Positions 10,568-21,738 of a stretch of DNA of 64,000 bases are shown here, in pieces. Where the stretch lies: contig NC_072897.1 in the NCBI RefSeq assembly GCF_027943255.1, positions 23,064,044-23,128,043 on the forward strand, in the 5' to 3' direction. Every line of letters starts with the position of its first letter. Position 1 is the stretch's first letter. This DNA is from Anastrepha obliqua. Taxonomy: Eukaryota > Arthropoda > Insecta > Diptera > Tephritidae. A model generated the notes under the pieces. It was not told where the DNA came from, searched no databases, and was given only the letters and a program-made list of their open reading frames with translations. Made by a program: the position numbers and the translations under genes.

Positions 10568-13320
10568 CACTATGGAAAATCGAGGAGTTTTACGGACCAA
10601 AAATCGATAATTGTTACATTTCTAAAGATTATGTTGCGAAAATTTCCTCAAATACAAAAAAATGTGTAAAGATTTAAATAAAATATATTATTTATTTTTA
10701 AATACCGTGTGAAAAAAAAAATTTAACTTAAAAATTATAAAATTTTAAGATTAATTTATTCCTTTTTAAATAGCTAAACGTCTTAAAATATGTAAAAACA
10801 AGCTTATAACTCATAACTTTTAACAAAACAAAATATTTAAATTATTGTCAAACAATTAGCTAAAGCAAGTATAAAAATCAGTAGGAAGAAGTAGTACATT
10901 AAAGGAATAGAAATAATAAACATTATAAAAGTTATTTTTTGTAACACTTTTTATTTACATAAATTTATTTTAAATACTTATATACATACGCAAGGAAAAT
11001 AAGGATTAAAAACAAATTAATTAATGTTTAGTAAGTCCAGGGTTTCCTCTTCAAGTACCTTTCAAATTCTTTTATAGGGTTTTCTTAAACTGGGTATAAA
11101 TGGATCAGATGTATAAAAAAGAATGTGAAATACGTCCTCATTTGTATCTGATCGAGAGCATTTCCGAGCATGATGTAAACAAATTTTTTTATAATCCTTA
11201 TTACGGGACTCTTGTGCGTCTTCAGAAAGTTGACCAATAGGAAGCACTGCAAAATGTTTTATAATATTTTCTCCATGTATTACAATTTTGTGGACCGAAG
11301 ATGGCATGTAATACCATTTATAATTAATCATATAGATCTGAGCAGTTTCGATAGCATATCTACCAAATTTCTCTGAATTTATCATCGTTCCCGATGAAAG
11401 GGTCTGTAGAACTGTAGGCGCTTAATCAAACGAATGTCGACTCCAGTAATTTCAGCTGAAAAGCTAGCATTGTAAAAAAATCTTCTGGCGGTATTACCGT
11501 CATTGGTATTGCCACTTCCTTGTCGAGGTTTGTTGATTATCAATCCTAGCTCATCGCGAAATCGTTTATGTACCAGGATTCTTTTCTCTTGCTTTAGCAG
11601 TTTATTTTCTTCACTGTGAGCTGACCATGTTTTGAAGGAAAAATTGTAGGAAATATGTAGTATCATTTCCATACAACGAATCCAGGCATGTAATGTAGAT
11701 AGGCCATATTGGAGTGGAGTAGCCCCACATATTGTACATGTGAAAGCCGATGAGGTGTCCGTCAATACTTGAGCTACTTTGCCATCTATCATTGTTGGAA
11801 AGAGTTCATGTCTTACTTCCACTTTCTTATCTTCTTTAATAATAAATGTTGGTTTTAAAGAACTTTTTTCACACTTTATCTCATCCACAACAGCTTTGAT
11901 TTTTTCCGGAGTTTCTTTGCTAAATTCAATAGATATTGGACGACAAAATCGAACAGATGAAGGTACTAGATTTTCCCACACCACATCCTCTGTTAGGTTG
12001 TTAATCAATTTAATAGGCACCATAGAAGTGATAAACAAATTCCGTCAGTAATACTTTCAGACTCTTCTGGAAGCTTTTGTTTATACTGGCTTTGTCCAGA
12101 TGAACCATCACATCCCCATTTACTGTACAAAACTAAATGTTCCAACTCATGTTTGAAGACGGAATCAACTCTCGAAATTCTAGCCACTGTGTGATCCAAT
12201 TAATCTTGAAGCTTCACTATTTTTGCACTTGTGTTTGTTACTTCTATTGATGACACTGGCTTTTGATAAATTTAAATCAATTAAAAACTTAATGCTTCTT
12301 CATCCGTTAGAATGGGTTTCTGTTCTGATTTTTCTATTAGATCCGAGTGTAAGGTCTTATTTTTACGGTCTGCTGCTGCTATTGTTTCCACAAGATTTGC
12401 TTCTGTTCCTTCTCCTATCGAACGTAGTCCCTGAAGATAAGCATTGTAAATGTGTTCAAATCCGTATTCATGGAGTAACATTGTGTTTTTTCCTTCTTGC
12501 TGGATTCTGATGATTCTGTATAGGGTAAGCACGGTCTTCCATGTTTACCAGAAACGGGTGTATTGTCTTTCGGTGAAGTAACTGAATATTCGGAATCCAA
12601 CCAATTACTGTTTTTTTTTTAAATATGTCTTTTTTATGGGATACTTCCATCCATCTTTTAATAAAAGCTGGAATTATATGTATTTGAATATCACTGATGA
12701 TACGACATATGTTGTCTTCAGAGACTTTGTAATTATTTTTCAAAACACTGGATAAACCATTAAAAGTTTTTCCTCCTTCAATATACTTTATTATTATTTC
12801 ACGCTTAGAACACTTGAAACAAGTAATTTTGTTAAATTTGTTGCATTTAACGTGCCGCGAAAGTACAAATAATTTTATGTTTACATGACACAGGAAGAGC
12901 GCATAAAAAGTTTTCGGTTTCAGGAATTCACAGATTCCGAAGAATTTAACTAATTTCGTCTCACGCAATAAGACAACTCAAAAGATAAAACGGTAAATAG
13001 ATTGCCGCTGCAATCGCAATTGAAAGTAGATTTCCATGTTTTGATTTCTTACATTTTTATCAATAACTTTGAAAATCGCAAAAATCCGCAGCCAATTTTT
13101 ATAAATGTTTCTTATTAATAATAAAGTATGACCTTAAAATCCCTTTAAATGTAGTAAGGTGAAGTGGCTTCACCTGGACGTTTCCAAAAATAACAAAGAT
13201 TGCCGAATGATAAAAAATGAATTTGACATAATTTATTAATAATTGTTTTACGATAGTTTAATTCGATCCTTAAACTATGGGGAAAAAATAAAAAAAGGTG
13301 TTCTACTATATTCCATAGTG
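10568..13320 (-). mobile_element. Transib DNA transposon, inactive
   Basis: Both ends start CACTATGGAA reading inward, matching the known Transib terminus pattern CACWATG, which resembles the heptamer of the RAG recombination signal. The 5 bp outside are CAGCG (left) and CGCCG (right). Transib makes GC-rich 5-bp duplications, so these may be a decayed pair but are not identical. The 2753-bp interior holds a minus-strand transposase broken into about five frames. The left neighbour is the LOA-type LINE and the right neighbour the I-type LINE. Confidence 0.8.
11040..12968 (-). pseudogene. Transib transposase (RAG1-core-related), fragmented
   Basis: Minus-strand pieces at 12968-12468, 12532-12281, 12199-12005, 12038-11382 and 11385-11062. 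Recognisable blocks are FTCTICGATP (a zinc-binding Cys pair), GLSTLHAWIRCMEMILHISY, and GSGNTNDGNTARRFF. The last block is the Transib counterpart of the region holding the final catalytic residue in RAG1. The end matches the family pattern of IGQLSEDAQESRNKDYK followed by a Ser-Asp rich tail. Family knowledge: Transib transposases are the closest relatives of the RAG1 core. I did not assign the catalytic triad. Confidence 0.75.
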
Positions 13321-13359
13321 CGCCGCAAGCATTTTTATCTTATTTTTTTTTCATAATGA

Positions 13360-14552
13360 CCGTATATTTCAAGAGCGTAGTTGATGACGGAAAGGATAAG
13401 AGCTCTTACAAAGTTGACCAGTAAAGCTGGACCAATGAACGAACGTTTGGATGACAGGTATTTTACAATGTTTGAATTCGTTATCAGTCTATTTTATTTA
13501 AATGAGTACTTGCTGTCTAATACACTTCCAAGAAACTTGAGAGTATGTGAGCATGGAATATTTGTATTGCTGAATGTGACTATTGGGAAACTACAATTAT
13601 GTTTTCACAAATATGTAGTAACTTGGATTTAGTTTAGGAAATGGAAGCGCCGGAGGAAAAGGTTCATGAGGATAAACTGGAGATAATTTCCTCGAAAGTA
13701 GGAACAGTCGAGTTAAAGTCAGAAAATTTTTAAAATAGGAGAATGTCATCGGCATATGTTTGATGCCGGATATTGGGGATGTTAGACAGGATATAGCTTA
13801 TTTCGACAAATGCTATGGTGAAGAGAATAACCGAGAGGGGTAAGCCCTGAGGAGTGCCGTTATCAAGAGGTAGAGGGGGGAGGAAGTATTAGAAATAAGA
13901 ACTTGGATTTTGCGTTTGGAAAGAAAGGATTTAACAAAGTTGTAGGTGCGAGGCCCAACCTTCGATTTGATGAGTTGCCTTAGGATGACCTGTATCATAT
14001 TTGTATAAATCGAAGGCCTTTTCAAAGTCGAGTGAAAGTAACGAAACATGATTTTTGTTGGATAAGGCGTCAGATATGAAACGTGATAGTGCTTTGGACC
14101 TTTTTGAAGGCTACCTGATTTGGATGGATTAGATTGTTGGAATGAAGATACCAGGAGAGCCTAGTAGCAACAATTTTTTCCATAAGTTTTCCCAGGCAAG
14201 GGATTAGAGAGATAGGGCGGTAGCTAGCGATTTCGCAAGCAGGCTTTCCAGGTTTCAATATGGGGATTATAGCGCTTGTTTCCCAAAGTTGGGGAAAGAT
14301 GCCAGTACGGAAGCAATTGTTGTAATGGACGATGGGGCGGGAGAGGACGGGGTAGGGGTAGGATATTTTGTCCATACCAGGAGTTTTACCTTTGACTGCG
14401 GATAGATCCACTTTTAATTCGAGCAAGGAAAGCTCAGAGTCAAGCCATTTTGCCGAAGGAGATAGCTGATGAGTGAGTATAGGAGAGTTTGTTAGCAGAA
14501 AATTCTGAGATGAAATTGGTATCAGAGGAGGAGTTACTGAAATTATTGGCAA
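13360..14552 (-). pseudogene. Reverse transcriptase of the I-type LINE
   Basis: Minus-strand fragments. The N-terminal RT is at 14552-14070 with GKTPGMDKISYP, IIPILKPGKPACEIASYRPI and LGKLMEKIV. The palm follows at 14049-13740 with FEKAFD, the PQGLPLSVILF block and YADDILLF. The thumb is at 13640-13360 with FLGSVLDSKYSFK and VRALILSVINYALEIYG. At least three frameshifts or stops separate them. The frame ends abruptly at the Transib boundary, so about 200 C-terminal residues are missing. Confidence 0.75.
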
Positions 14553-14861
14553 ATTCTAGGGCTATGTCTTGAGGATGTAGTAGATTGCCTCTAGGAGTGT
14601 TTAAGGACGAAATGTGGGAAAAAGGGATTCGGAAGAGGAGTTGATGCTGCTAGTGAATTTCTGGTAACAATCGGTTTTGGCAATTTAGGCATTGCGTCTG
14701 AAAAGAGCGTTTGCTTTTTAATAGGTGACAAGGTTTATAGGCGAGCGATTTCATTTAAACTGTGTCCATGTTGGTTTTTTATTTTGCCTTAGTGCCAAGA
14801 GGTCGCTGTTCTATCGGAGAGGGAATGGTTTGAGTAGTTTGACGGAGGATTGAGGGATAGA

Positions 14862-15290
14862 TTAGTTACCTGCGGGAGATTGGTTACTGAGGGAGATCCC
14901 CAAAAAGCTCAAGATGTTAAAGTCGCCGGCCAGTAAAAAGGAGCTGTGGTCAGGAGGGAAGACCACAGGAGTAATATAAGAGCAAGTGACAATGATTTTA
15001 TTGGGGGAAGGAATTTCTATGGAAAGGGAGGAGATATTTGAAAGAAGTACGGGGAGGGTGTTGTGAGGTATATTTCTTTTAACTAGGATGGCGATTCCTT
15101 GTTTACAGGAGGTATCGCAGTGGAGGTTATAGAAGTGACCGGTATAAACTTTGGGGGTATGAGCTGAAATATTGCTAGGGAGATGTGTTTCGTTTATTAG
15201 TATAACTAAGAAGTTAACTGTTTTACCAATAGTTCGAGATCGATATAAATATTTAAGTAACCATATATGTTCCATTGAAGTATGGATAGC
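14862..15290 (-). pseudogene. AP-like endonuclease of the I-type LINE
   Basis: The minus-strand frame contains ILINETHLPSN (the Glu that binds the catalytic metal), a CKQGIAILVKRNI stretch and FLLAGDFNI, the Asp-Phe-Asn catalytic box of APE-type LINE endonucleases. It lies upstream of the RT of the same element. The N-terminal part is cut by the mariner at 15294-16046 and the C-terminal part is lost before 14862 through frameshifts. Confidence 0.72.
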
Positions 15291-15293
15291 ATA

Positions 15294-16046
15294 CAGGGTT
15301 TGATTGAAAAGTAATGAACCTTCCCGCGCGGAGCGTCTGCCAAGCGATCAACTGATTCGGCTGGTGGGGGAAAATGATCGTTGGGCCTTCCCCTTCCACT
15401 AGAAACCGGTCCCAGTTCGTTGGCAACAGCGGTGCAGTCAACATCGCTCCTCGTGTGAAAGCTGTTTTAAAAGTGTGTTAGGATTTTGCAGTGGCGAAAA
15501 TGCAGCGATCGTTGGAGCAACGTTACTCGATCAAGTTTTGCGTAAAGCTAAACCGTTTGTACCTCCAAGAAGCACTTTAAACGCGGCATTTTACAAAGAA
15601 GTGCTCCTTCGGCTGAAAAACCACGCCGCCCAGGTTCAGCCCAACCTCGTCAACAATTGGACTCTTCATCAGCACAATGCGCCGGCGCACACCGCCTTTC
15701 TCTGCACCTCTGCATTGGCCAAGATGGGGATTCCGGTGCTTCCCCACCCTCCCTACAGCCCAGACCTCTCCCCCCGGACTTCTTCTTGTTCCCGCGCCCG
15801 AAAAGAAAGCTGAAGGGGAGGCGTTTTGACTCCATCGAGGCGATCCAAAAAACTGTGACAGCCGAATTGAACGTATTTCCGGCTGATGAGTTAAAAAATG
15901 TTTCCTGCAGTGGAAGGACACGCTACCAGCGTGGTATTGACGCTCAAGAGTCCTATTTTGAAAAACATTAGTTGTATGTATAAGCCAAAAGGTTTAATAA
16001 AACTGCTTTAAAAAAATAAGGCTCATTACTTTTCAATCGAACCGTG
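15294..16046 (+). mobile_element. Internally deleted mariner
   Basis: Inverted ends of about 27 bp (left begins CAGGGTTTGATTGAAAAG, right complement begins CACGGTTCGATTGAAAAG) flanked by TA at 15292-15293 and 16047-16048. The length is only 753 bp against about 1.3 kb for a full mariner. The transposase keeps its first 18 or so residues (from ATG at 15499) and its last third; the middle is deleted. It sits between ORF1 and endonuclease of the I-type LINE. Confidence 0.88.
15499..15971 (+). pseudogene. Mariner transposase, deleted and mutated
   Basis: Starts MQRSLEQRYSIKFCVKL, a typical mariner N-terminus, then jumps to the catalytic C-terminal part. LHQHNAPAHT carries His where the second catalytic Asp belongs. 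PYSPDLSP is followed by a frameshift, after which PDFFLFPRPKRKLKGRRF and the ending QESYFEKH continue in another frame to 15971. The deletion, the Asp-to-His change and the frameshift each inactivate it. Confidence 0.83.
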
Positions 16047-16177
16047 TATTGATAATTTAAAAGAAAAGAAAGTTGTAAATATTTGTGAAGATAAGTGTAT
16101 AATACATATATGTAAGTATTTACTGTTCCATTATTGATGGTGATGGTGAGGTGTGGGGATGGAAGGGCCAGTTAGGG

Positions 16178-16960
16178 TTATGAGCAAAGGGAGATGTGGT
16201 AAAGTCGAATGGTCCATTGGAAGAGGACTTGTGGAGGGGGGATGAGAGAAATGGGTGAGAAAGGAGGAGAAGAGGAAGGATTCAAGGGGTGAGAGGTGGG
16301 AAGAGTAGTCTGCTTTGAGTTCTCAATTTTATTAATTTTGTTTATATTTGGTATATTATCGTTGTTGGATGGTGTATTAGACACCCTGGCAGATTTACCG
16401 TTAGTTTTTTTGTATATTTTAGGTGTTGTCGTTGTTTATAGCTGTATTTGCCACTCGGGCGAACGAGGAGGAGGCAGATGTGCTGGGAATTTTTTTTTGT
16501 AAGTGGTGATGGCTTCTCTCATGGTAAATTTATGTATAGTTTTAATTTTTAGTATTAATTTTGATTCAATAGCCTTGGGATAAGTATTGATGGGAGATGT
16601 TGCGCAGTTGGCACAGTATACTCTAGATCATTCTACAAGAGAGGGGTGGTTGGGAGGGACGTTGCAAACCACGCAAGCTGGAGTGTTGTTGCAGCGTTTA
16701 TCTGTGTGTCCTAACGATTACAATTTTTGCAGCGCATCGGACGCCCGTCCCTACTACGTAAAGGGTACGACAGGCGACTTCTATTCGGCTAGGTAATGAA
16801 GACTTATCGAATGTTAGTAGCACCGCACCGGTACTTACACGAGAGCCTTTTCTTAGTCGTGTAAATTTGTGCATAGTACTTTGTGTCATCTTTTTTTGTC
16901 ATCCGTAGATCCGGGAAGAGATCCAGCGTTGAATATTCGGGCTTTTCCCTTCTTGTTTTC
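16178..16960 (-). pseudogene. ORF1 (gag-like) remnant of the I-type LINE
   Basis: The 16384-16178 minus frame is Pro/Ser/Asn-rich. Upstream, around 16780-16600, the minus strand reads CKNCNR, then CNNTPACVVCN, then CANC, with Cys spacing of nucleic-acid-binding knuckles, interrupted by stops. Order and strand agree with the endonuclease and RT downstream. The 5' limit near 16960 is a guess from where the Cys-rich pattern ceases. Confidence 0.5.
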
Positions 16961-17099
16961 TGGACTTTAGACTATAGGTTCGCCCTATTAGCCCCGGGGC
17001 CATTGTGTGAATACTTATTTAGTTGTATGTGAGTGCAAACATGTGAGTGAAGCGTATGCGATAAACAAAAGAACAAAGGAACGCGGTCAGGTACACATA

Positions 17100-18031
17100 A
17101 AGGGTGATTTTTTAAGAGCTATAGGAAAGTTTTTCAAAAAAACACACGTAAAATTCAGAAAAATGCATGAAATTTTTATTTAAATCGATAGTACAGTCCA
17201 TATAATTTAATGTTTGAAGATTGTTTCATGCAAATGTTGACCGCGACTGCGCTTCAAATGGTCCATCCGCTTAGTCCAATTTCGGCTTACTCTTTCCAAT
17301 GTTTCGGCCGGTATCTCACATATAAATGCTTTAATGTTGTCTTCCAATGCGTTAATTGATGCAGGCTTGTCTGAATAGACATGAGCTTTAACATAGCCCC
17401 ACAAAACATAATCTAAAGGCGTTATATCGCACGATCTGGGTGGCCAATTGACAGGTCCCGAACGTGAAATAAAATGTTCACCGAACTCGCCTCTCAACAA
17501 GTCCATTGTTACGCGTGCTGTGTGGCATGTTGCACCGTCTTGCTGAAACCACATATCATGCAAGTCAAGTTCTTGCATTTTGGGCAAAAAAAAGTTGGAT
17601 ATCATTTCACGATAGCGCTCACCATTCACAGTTACGTTAAGATTCGCAGCATCTTTGAAGAAGTACGGTCCAATGATACCTCCAGCCCATAAACCGCACC
17701 AAACTGTGACCTTTTCTGGATACATTGGTAGCTCTTGCAATTCTTCTGACTGATCTTCACTCCCAAATCGACAATTCTACTTATTTACGTGCCCATTGAT
17801 CCAAAAATGAGCTTCGTCGCTGAACACAAATTTTCGACTTTAATCTTTCTTAACAGAACACGCATTTTTATAATAAAATTCAATGATTTGCAAGCGTTGT
17901 TCGTTTGTAAGACGATTCCTGGTTAAATTATAGACCAAACTGAAGATGTTTGACAGTGAAACAAAGCACGAAACGTGCGTCAGCGGTTTAAACCAACTGT
18001 TTAAAAAGATAATAGCTAAAAAATCACCCTT
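17100..18031 (-). mobile_element. DD41D (VISITOR-like) mariner, internally deleted
   Basis: Inverted ends beginning AAGGGTGATTTTTTA, flanked by TA at 17098-17099 and 18032-18033. It is 932 bp long. The transposase is on the minus strand and lacks the segment between its N-terminal helix and the first catalytic Asp. Spacing between the second and third catalytic Asp is 41 residues, the pattern of the DD41D group of Tc1/mariner elements. Confidence 0.85.
17207..17935 (-). pseudogene. DD41D transposase remnant
   Basis: The N-terminal remnant LTNEQRLQIIEFYYKNACSV lies near 17930-17870. The catalytic part begins FVFSDEAHFWINGHV near 17840 (first Asp) and continues after one stop into the frame 17740-17207. 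That frame has FQQDGATCHTA (second Asp), RSCDITPLDYVLWG (third Asp, 41 residues later) and the ending HLHETIFKH. A block of roughly 100 residues is deleted before the catalytic part. A fragment that reads as this missing middle region occurs at 61085-61320. Confidence 0.83.
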
Positions 18032-18033
18032 TA

Positions 18034-18889
18034 GTAAACTTCGTGCGATCAAACACGATACTTTGTTAGTTTTTGCAAAACGTTAGTGTGCGAATAATAC
18101 AAAGTAACACAAGAGGAAAAAATGCGACCATACGGATTAACAGTCGCAACAACTCAAATTAAAAGCAAAAAAAAAAAAAAAAAAACAAAGAAAAAAATTT
18201 TTTAAATAAAATCAATTAAAGAAATAGTGGCGGCATAACAAAATGGAATCCGGCGGCGTATAATTAAGTGGAATACGGAAGACAACGACGAAGACAAATA
18301 CTTACGGCAGTAATACCATCTCTGGTACACCAACTGTTGCGGGAGGATTTAAGAAATTTTAACACAAAACTACGGATTCCGCAGCTGTAGCAGATTAGCA
18401 CATTTACTGTATGTATACCCAGTTAAGGAAAAGCAGATACGTTGCCTTTTAACTTTTTCTCCAATAAAATACTTTTTAGATTTAACTTTGTTTCACTTTA
18501 AACAAAGTATAAAAAAATATCTTTATGTCAGTTTCCCAGATATTTGTTCTATTCACATACATGTACGTAAGTTTGTATACATATCGCTAAACATATATGT
18601 ACTTAAATGCATGTTAAATACAGAAATATCAGAATATTATTTAAATATATTTCTGTTTCACTTTAATTGCATCTCAAGGAATTAAAAAAAACAATTTGTA
18701 TGTCATTTCACCAAATATTGGTTCTATTCACATACATTTGCGTAAGTTTGTACACGTATTATTAAACATATATGTACTTATATACATGTGGAGTACATCA
18801 GAATATAATTTTATTATTTCTATTTATCTTTTTTTTGTTTTCTTTTATATACATTATTCAAGTGTATACATATATTCAAATATATAATA
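18034..18889. repeat. AT-rich spacer with a diverged tandem duplication
   Basis: No gene is visible. A long A-run lies at about 18167-18185. From about 18523 a unit of about 176 bp is repeated once: the words TTCTATTCACATACAT and ACATATATGTACTTA occur in both copies (near 18550 and 18724, and near 18592 and 18768). The copies differ at many positions, so the duplication is old. Confidence 0.55.
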
Positions 18890-19833
18890 GGACTATGTTT
18901 AAGTTCGTGCGGTTTTTTTCGAAATTTGAAACTTTATTGACGTAAAATGGTTACAAATTTAATATTCAAAGTATTGTCCATCGCTTACTACTACTTTTTC
19001 CCATCTTTCTGGCAATTCACGGATTCCCTTTGTGAAAAATTCGGTCGGTTTTGCCGCAATCCACGAATCGATCCATTTTTTGACTTCATCGTAATTACGG
19101 AAGTGCTGGTCAGCCAGGCCATGTTGCATCGATCGGAAGAGATAGTAATCGGATGGCGCAAGGTCTGGACTATACGGCGGGTGGGGTAGGACATCCCATT
19201 TGAGCGTTTCTAAGTATGTTTTGACCACTTGTGCAACATGTGGCCGAGCATTGTCATGTTGCAAAATAACTTTGTCGTGTCTATCGGCGTATTGCGGCCG
19301 TTTTTCTCGCAGTGCTCGGCTCAAACGCATCAATTGTCGTCGGTAGACATCCCCCGTAATCGTTTCATTCGGTTTCAGTAGCTCATAATACACAACACCC
19401 AGCTGGTCCACCAGATACACAGCATAACCTTCAGGCCATGAATATTCTGCGCCGACGTCGATGTTGAAGCATGGCCAGGATATCCATACGTTGCCCGACG
19501 TTTTGGATTGTCGTAATGGACCCACTTTTCATCGCCAGTCACAATTCGATGCAAAAAACCCTTTCTTTTGTGCCGTTAAGCAGTTGTTCGCATGCCATAA
19601 AACGGCGTTCAACGTCTCTTGGCTTCAATTCATACGGCACCCAATGGCCTACCTTTCGGATCATTCCCATGGCTTTTAAACGTTTGGAAATGGTTGATTG
19701 ATCAACTCCCAAAGTTTTTGCAACCTCTTCTTGCGTTTGAGCCGGATCTTGATCGAGCAATTCCTCCAATTCGATGGAATAATAATCAAGTTACGCCATC
19801 TGTTGTAAAACCGCACGAACTTAAACATAGTCC
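18890..19833 (-). mobile_element. Third mariner (DD34D), internally deleted
   Basis: Inverted ends GGACTATGTTTAAGTTCGTG at both sides, with matching bases continuing to CGGTTTT, flanked by TA (18888-18889 and 19834-19835). The length is 944 bp. The flanking AT stretch also mirrors itself, so the apparent inverted repeat is longer than the true end. The transposase on the minus strand has lost its first 100 or so residues and has two frameshifts. Confidence 0.88.
18959..19790 (-). pseudogene. Mariner transposase, N-terminally deleted
   Basis: The minus-strand frame 19769-19539 holds the second helix-turn-helix (TLGVDQSTISKRLKAMGM). A shifted frame has HRIVTGDEKWVHYDNPKRR (first Asp), and the frame 18959-19400 has LQHDNARPHVAQ and PYSPDLAPSDYYLF with 34 residues between the catalytic Asp residues. 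Two single-base shifts, one near 19550 and one near 19400, plus loss of the N-terminal DNA-binding part make it inactive. The catalytic residues themselves are intact. Confidence 0.85.
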
Positions 19834-19835
19834 TA

Positions 19836-20165
19836 TTATATATTTAATTGGCGTGTACAGCCTTTTTGGGTGTTTGACCGACCTCCTCCTACTGTTTGTG
19901 GTGTGCGTCTTGATGTTGTTCCACAAATGGAGGGGCCTACAGTTTCAAACCAACTCCGAACGGCGAATATTTTTATGAGGAGCTTTTTCATGGCAGAAAT
20001 AAACTCGGAGGTTTGCCATTGCCTGCCGAGGGGCGACCGCTATTAGAAACATTTTTTTCTTAATTTTTGTGTTTCACCGAGACTCGAACCGACGTTATCT
20101 CTGTGAATTCCGAATGGTAGCCACGCACCAACCCATTCGGCAATGCTTCTCCATTTTTGATGCAA
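19836..20165 (-). repeat. tRNA-derived SINE
   Basis: On the minus strand it starts near 20165 with a tRNA-like head. The head has an A-box-like TGGTTGGTGCGTGGCTACC region, an anticodon-arm-like CCATTCGGAATTC, and GGTTCGAGTC, a perfect match to the pol III B-box pattern. A conserved body follows (about 20055-19920), and the tail ends CTGTACACGCCAATTAA near 19845. The tail shares ACGCCAATTAA with the end of the RTE LINE at about 22915, which suggests it uses RTE machinery. A second copy of the family is split across 46745-46834 and 58134-58226. Confidence 0.8.
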
Positions 20166-20280
20166 TTGAACTTTCTGAATTTTTTTTCCCCTTTACATTC
20201 TCAAAATGGCCCAATATATGGAGGCTTGCTTAATAGCGATAACGCTATTATTGTAGCAGAGTACTGCCCAACAAACCGGC

Positions 20281-21738
20281 ATGCACGAGCAATGGAGCAA
20301 TAGTTCTCGTTCTCTACGTACTGCCGCCGAAGAAGAAATCGGATTCCGGCGAGCCCGAAAAAACAGTTGGTACGACGAGGAATGTCATGCTGCCGCCGAA
20401 AGAAAAGATGCTGCCTATAGAGCCACGCTTCGATCAGGCGCAACGCGAGCCATGTGGGATCGCTACAGAGAGCTGAAAAAGGAAGAGAGACGTATTATCC
20501 GACAGAAGAAACGAGAGACCGAAATACGTGAGTGCGAAGAGCTTGAGATGCTAGCCAATAGGAACAACGCCCGAAAATTCTACCAGAAGGTTCGGTGGCT
20601 AACGGAAGGTTTCAAGACCAGGGCGTTTTCCTGTAAGAACAAAGACGGCGATCTATTGACCGACATCCAGAGCATTCCTAAATTATGGAGGGAACACTTC
20701 TCGAACCTACTTAATAGTGGTAGCTGTGCATGTCACCGAGAATGTGAAGATCCCGATACCCCAATCGTTGACAACGGAATTGACGTTCCGCTACCCGACC
20801 ATGACGAGGTGAGAATAGCGATAACGCGGCTAAAGAACACTAAAGCCGCGGGCGCTGACGGACTGCCGGCTGAGCTATTCAAACATGGCGGCGATGAGCT
20901 GGTAAGGTGCATGCATCAGCTTCTATGCAAAATATGGTCGGATGAAAGCATGCCTGCCGATTGAAATTTAATTGTGCTCTGCCCAATCCATAAGAAGGCC
21001 GATCCTAAAATTTGTGCCAATTACCGCGGGATTAGTCTACTAAATACCGCCTATAAGGCTCTAGCGAGCGTATTGTGTGAAAGGCTGAAGCCCACCGTCA
21101 ACCAATGGATTGGACCTTATCAGTGTGGCTTTAGATCTGGAAAGTCTACCATCGACTAAATATTCACAATACGCCAAATCTTTGAAAAGACCCAGGAAAG
21201 GAGAATCGACACACACCATCTTTTCGTCGACTTCAAAGCTGCATTCGACAGTACGGAAAGGAGTTACTTGTATGCCGCGATGTCTGAATTTGGTATCCCC
21301 ACAAAACTAATATGGCTATGCAAGATGACGTTGCTCAACACCAGCAGCGCCGTCAGAATTGGGAAGGACCTCTCCGAGCCGTTTGATACCAAACGAGGTT
21401 TCAGACAGGGTGACTCGCTGTCGTGTGACTTCTTTAACCTGATGTTGGAGAGCATCGTACGAGCCGCAGGACTTAATCGCTCAGGCACAATATTTTATAA
21501 GAGCGTACAATTGCTGGCGTATGCCGATGATATGGACCTCATCGGGCTTAACAACGGCGCTGTTGGTTCTACCTTCTCCAAACTGGATAAAGAGGCAAAG
21601 CGAATGGGTCTGATGGTGAACGAGGACAAAACGAAGTACCTCCTGTCAACAAACAAACAGTCGGCGCACTCGGGTATCGGCACCCACGTCACTGTTGACA
21701 GTTATAATTTCGAGGTTGTAAAAGATTTCGTTTATTAA
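20281..21738 (+). pseudogene. RTE reverse transcriptase with nonsense mutations
   Basis: The frame 20281-20964 covers the linker and RT start (NTKAAGADGLPAELFKHGG) and ends in TGA where Trp is usual. The frame 20974-21159 has CPIHKKADPKICANYRGISL and FRSGKSTID, then TAA. The frame 21268-21738 has RGFRQGDSLSCDFFNLMLE and LLAYADDMDLIG (catalytic Asp pair). At 21735-21738 the TTAA of the piggyBac insertion follows DFVY. The residual stop codons mean the protein could not be made even without the insertion. Confidence 0.85.

Larger units (their letters stand above)
13321..16960 (-). mobile_element. I-type LINE, degraded and interrupted
   Basis: Minus-strand order from the right: ORF1 with CCHC-like knuckles (16790-16178), endonuclease (15290-14862), RT (14552-13360). 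A deleted mariner (15294-16046) splits it and the Transib cuts off its 3' end at 13320. The RT reads PQGLPLSVILFTIAF and QTYADDILLF, the form found in I-clade elements. Frameshifts and stops are frequent throughout. Confidence 0.72.

Noticed and set aside
20060..20165. Possible functional tRNA gene on the minus strand
   Set aside because: The body and RTE-like tail and the second copy show it is a SINE head, and it cannot be folded into a full cloverleaf by eye.
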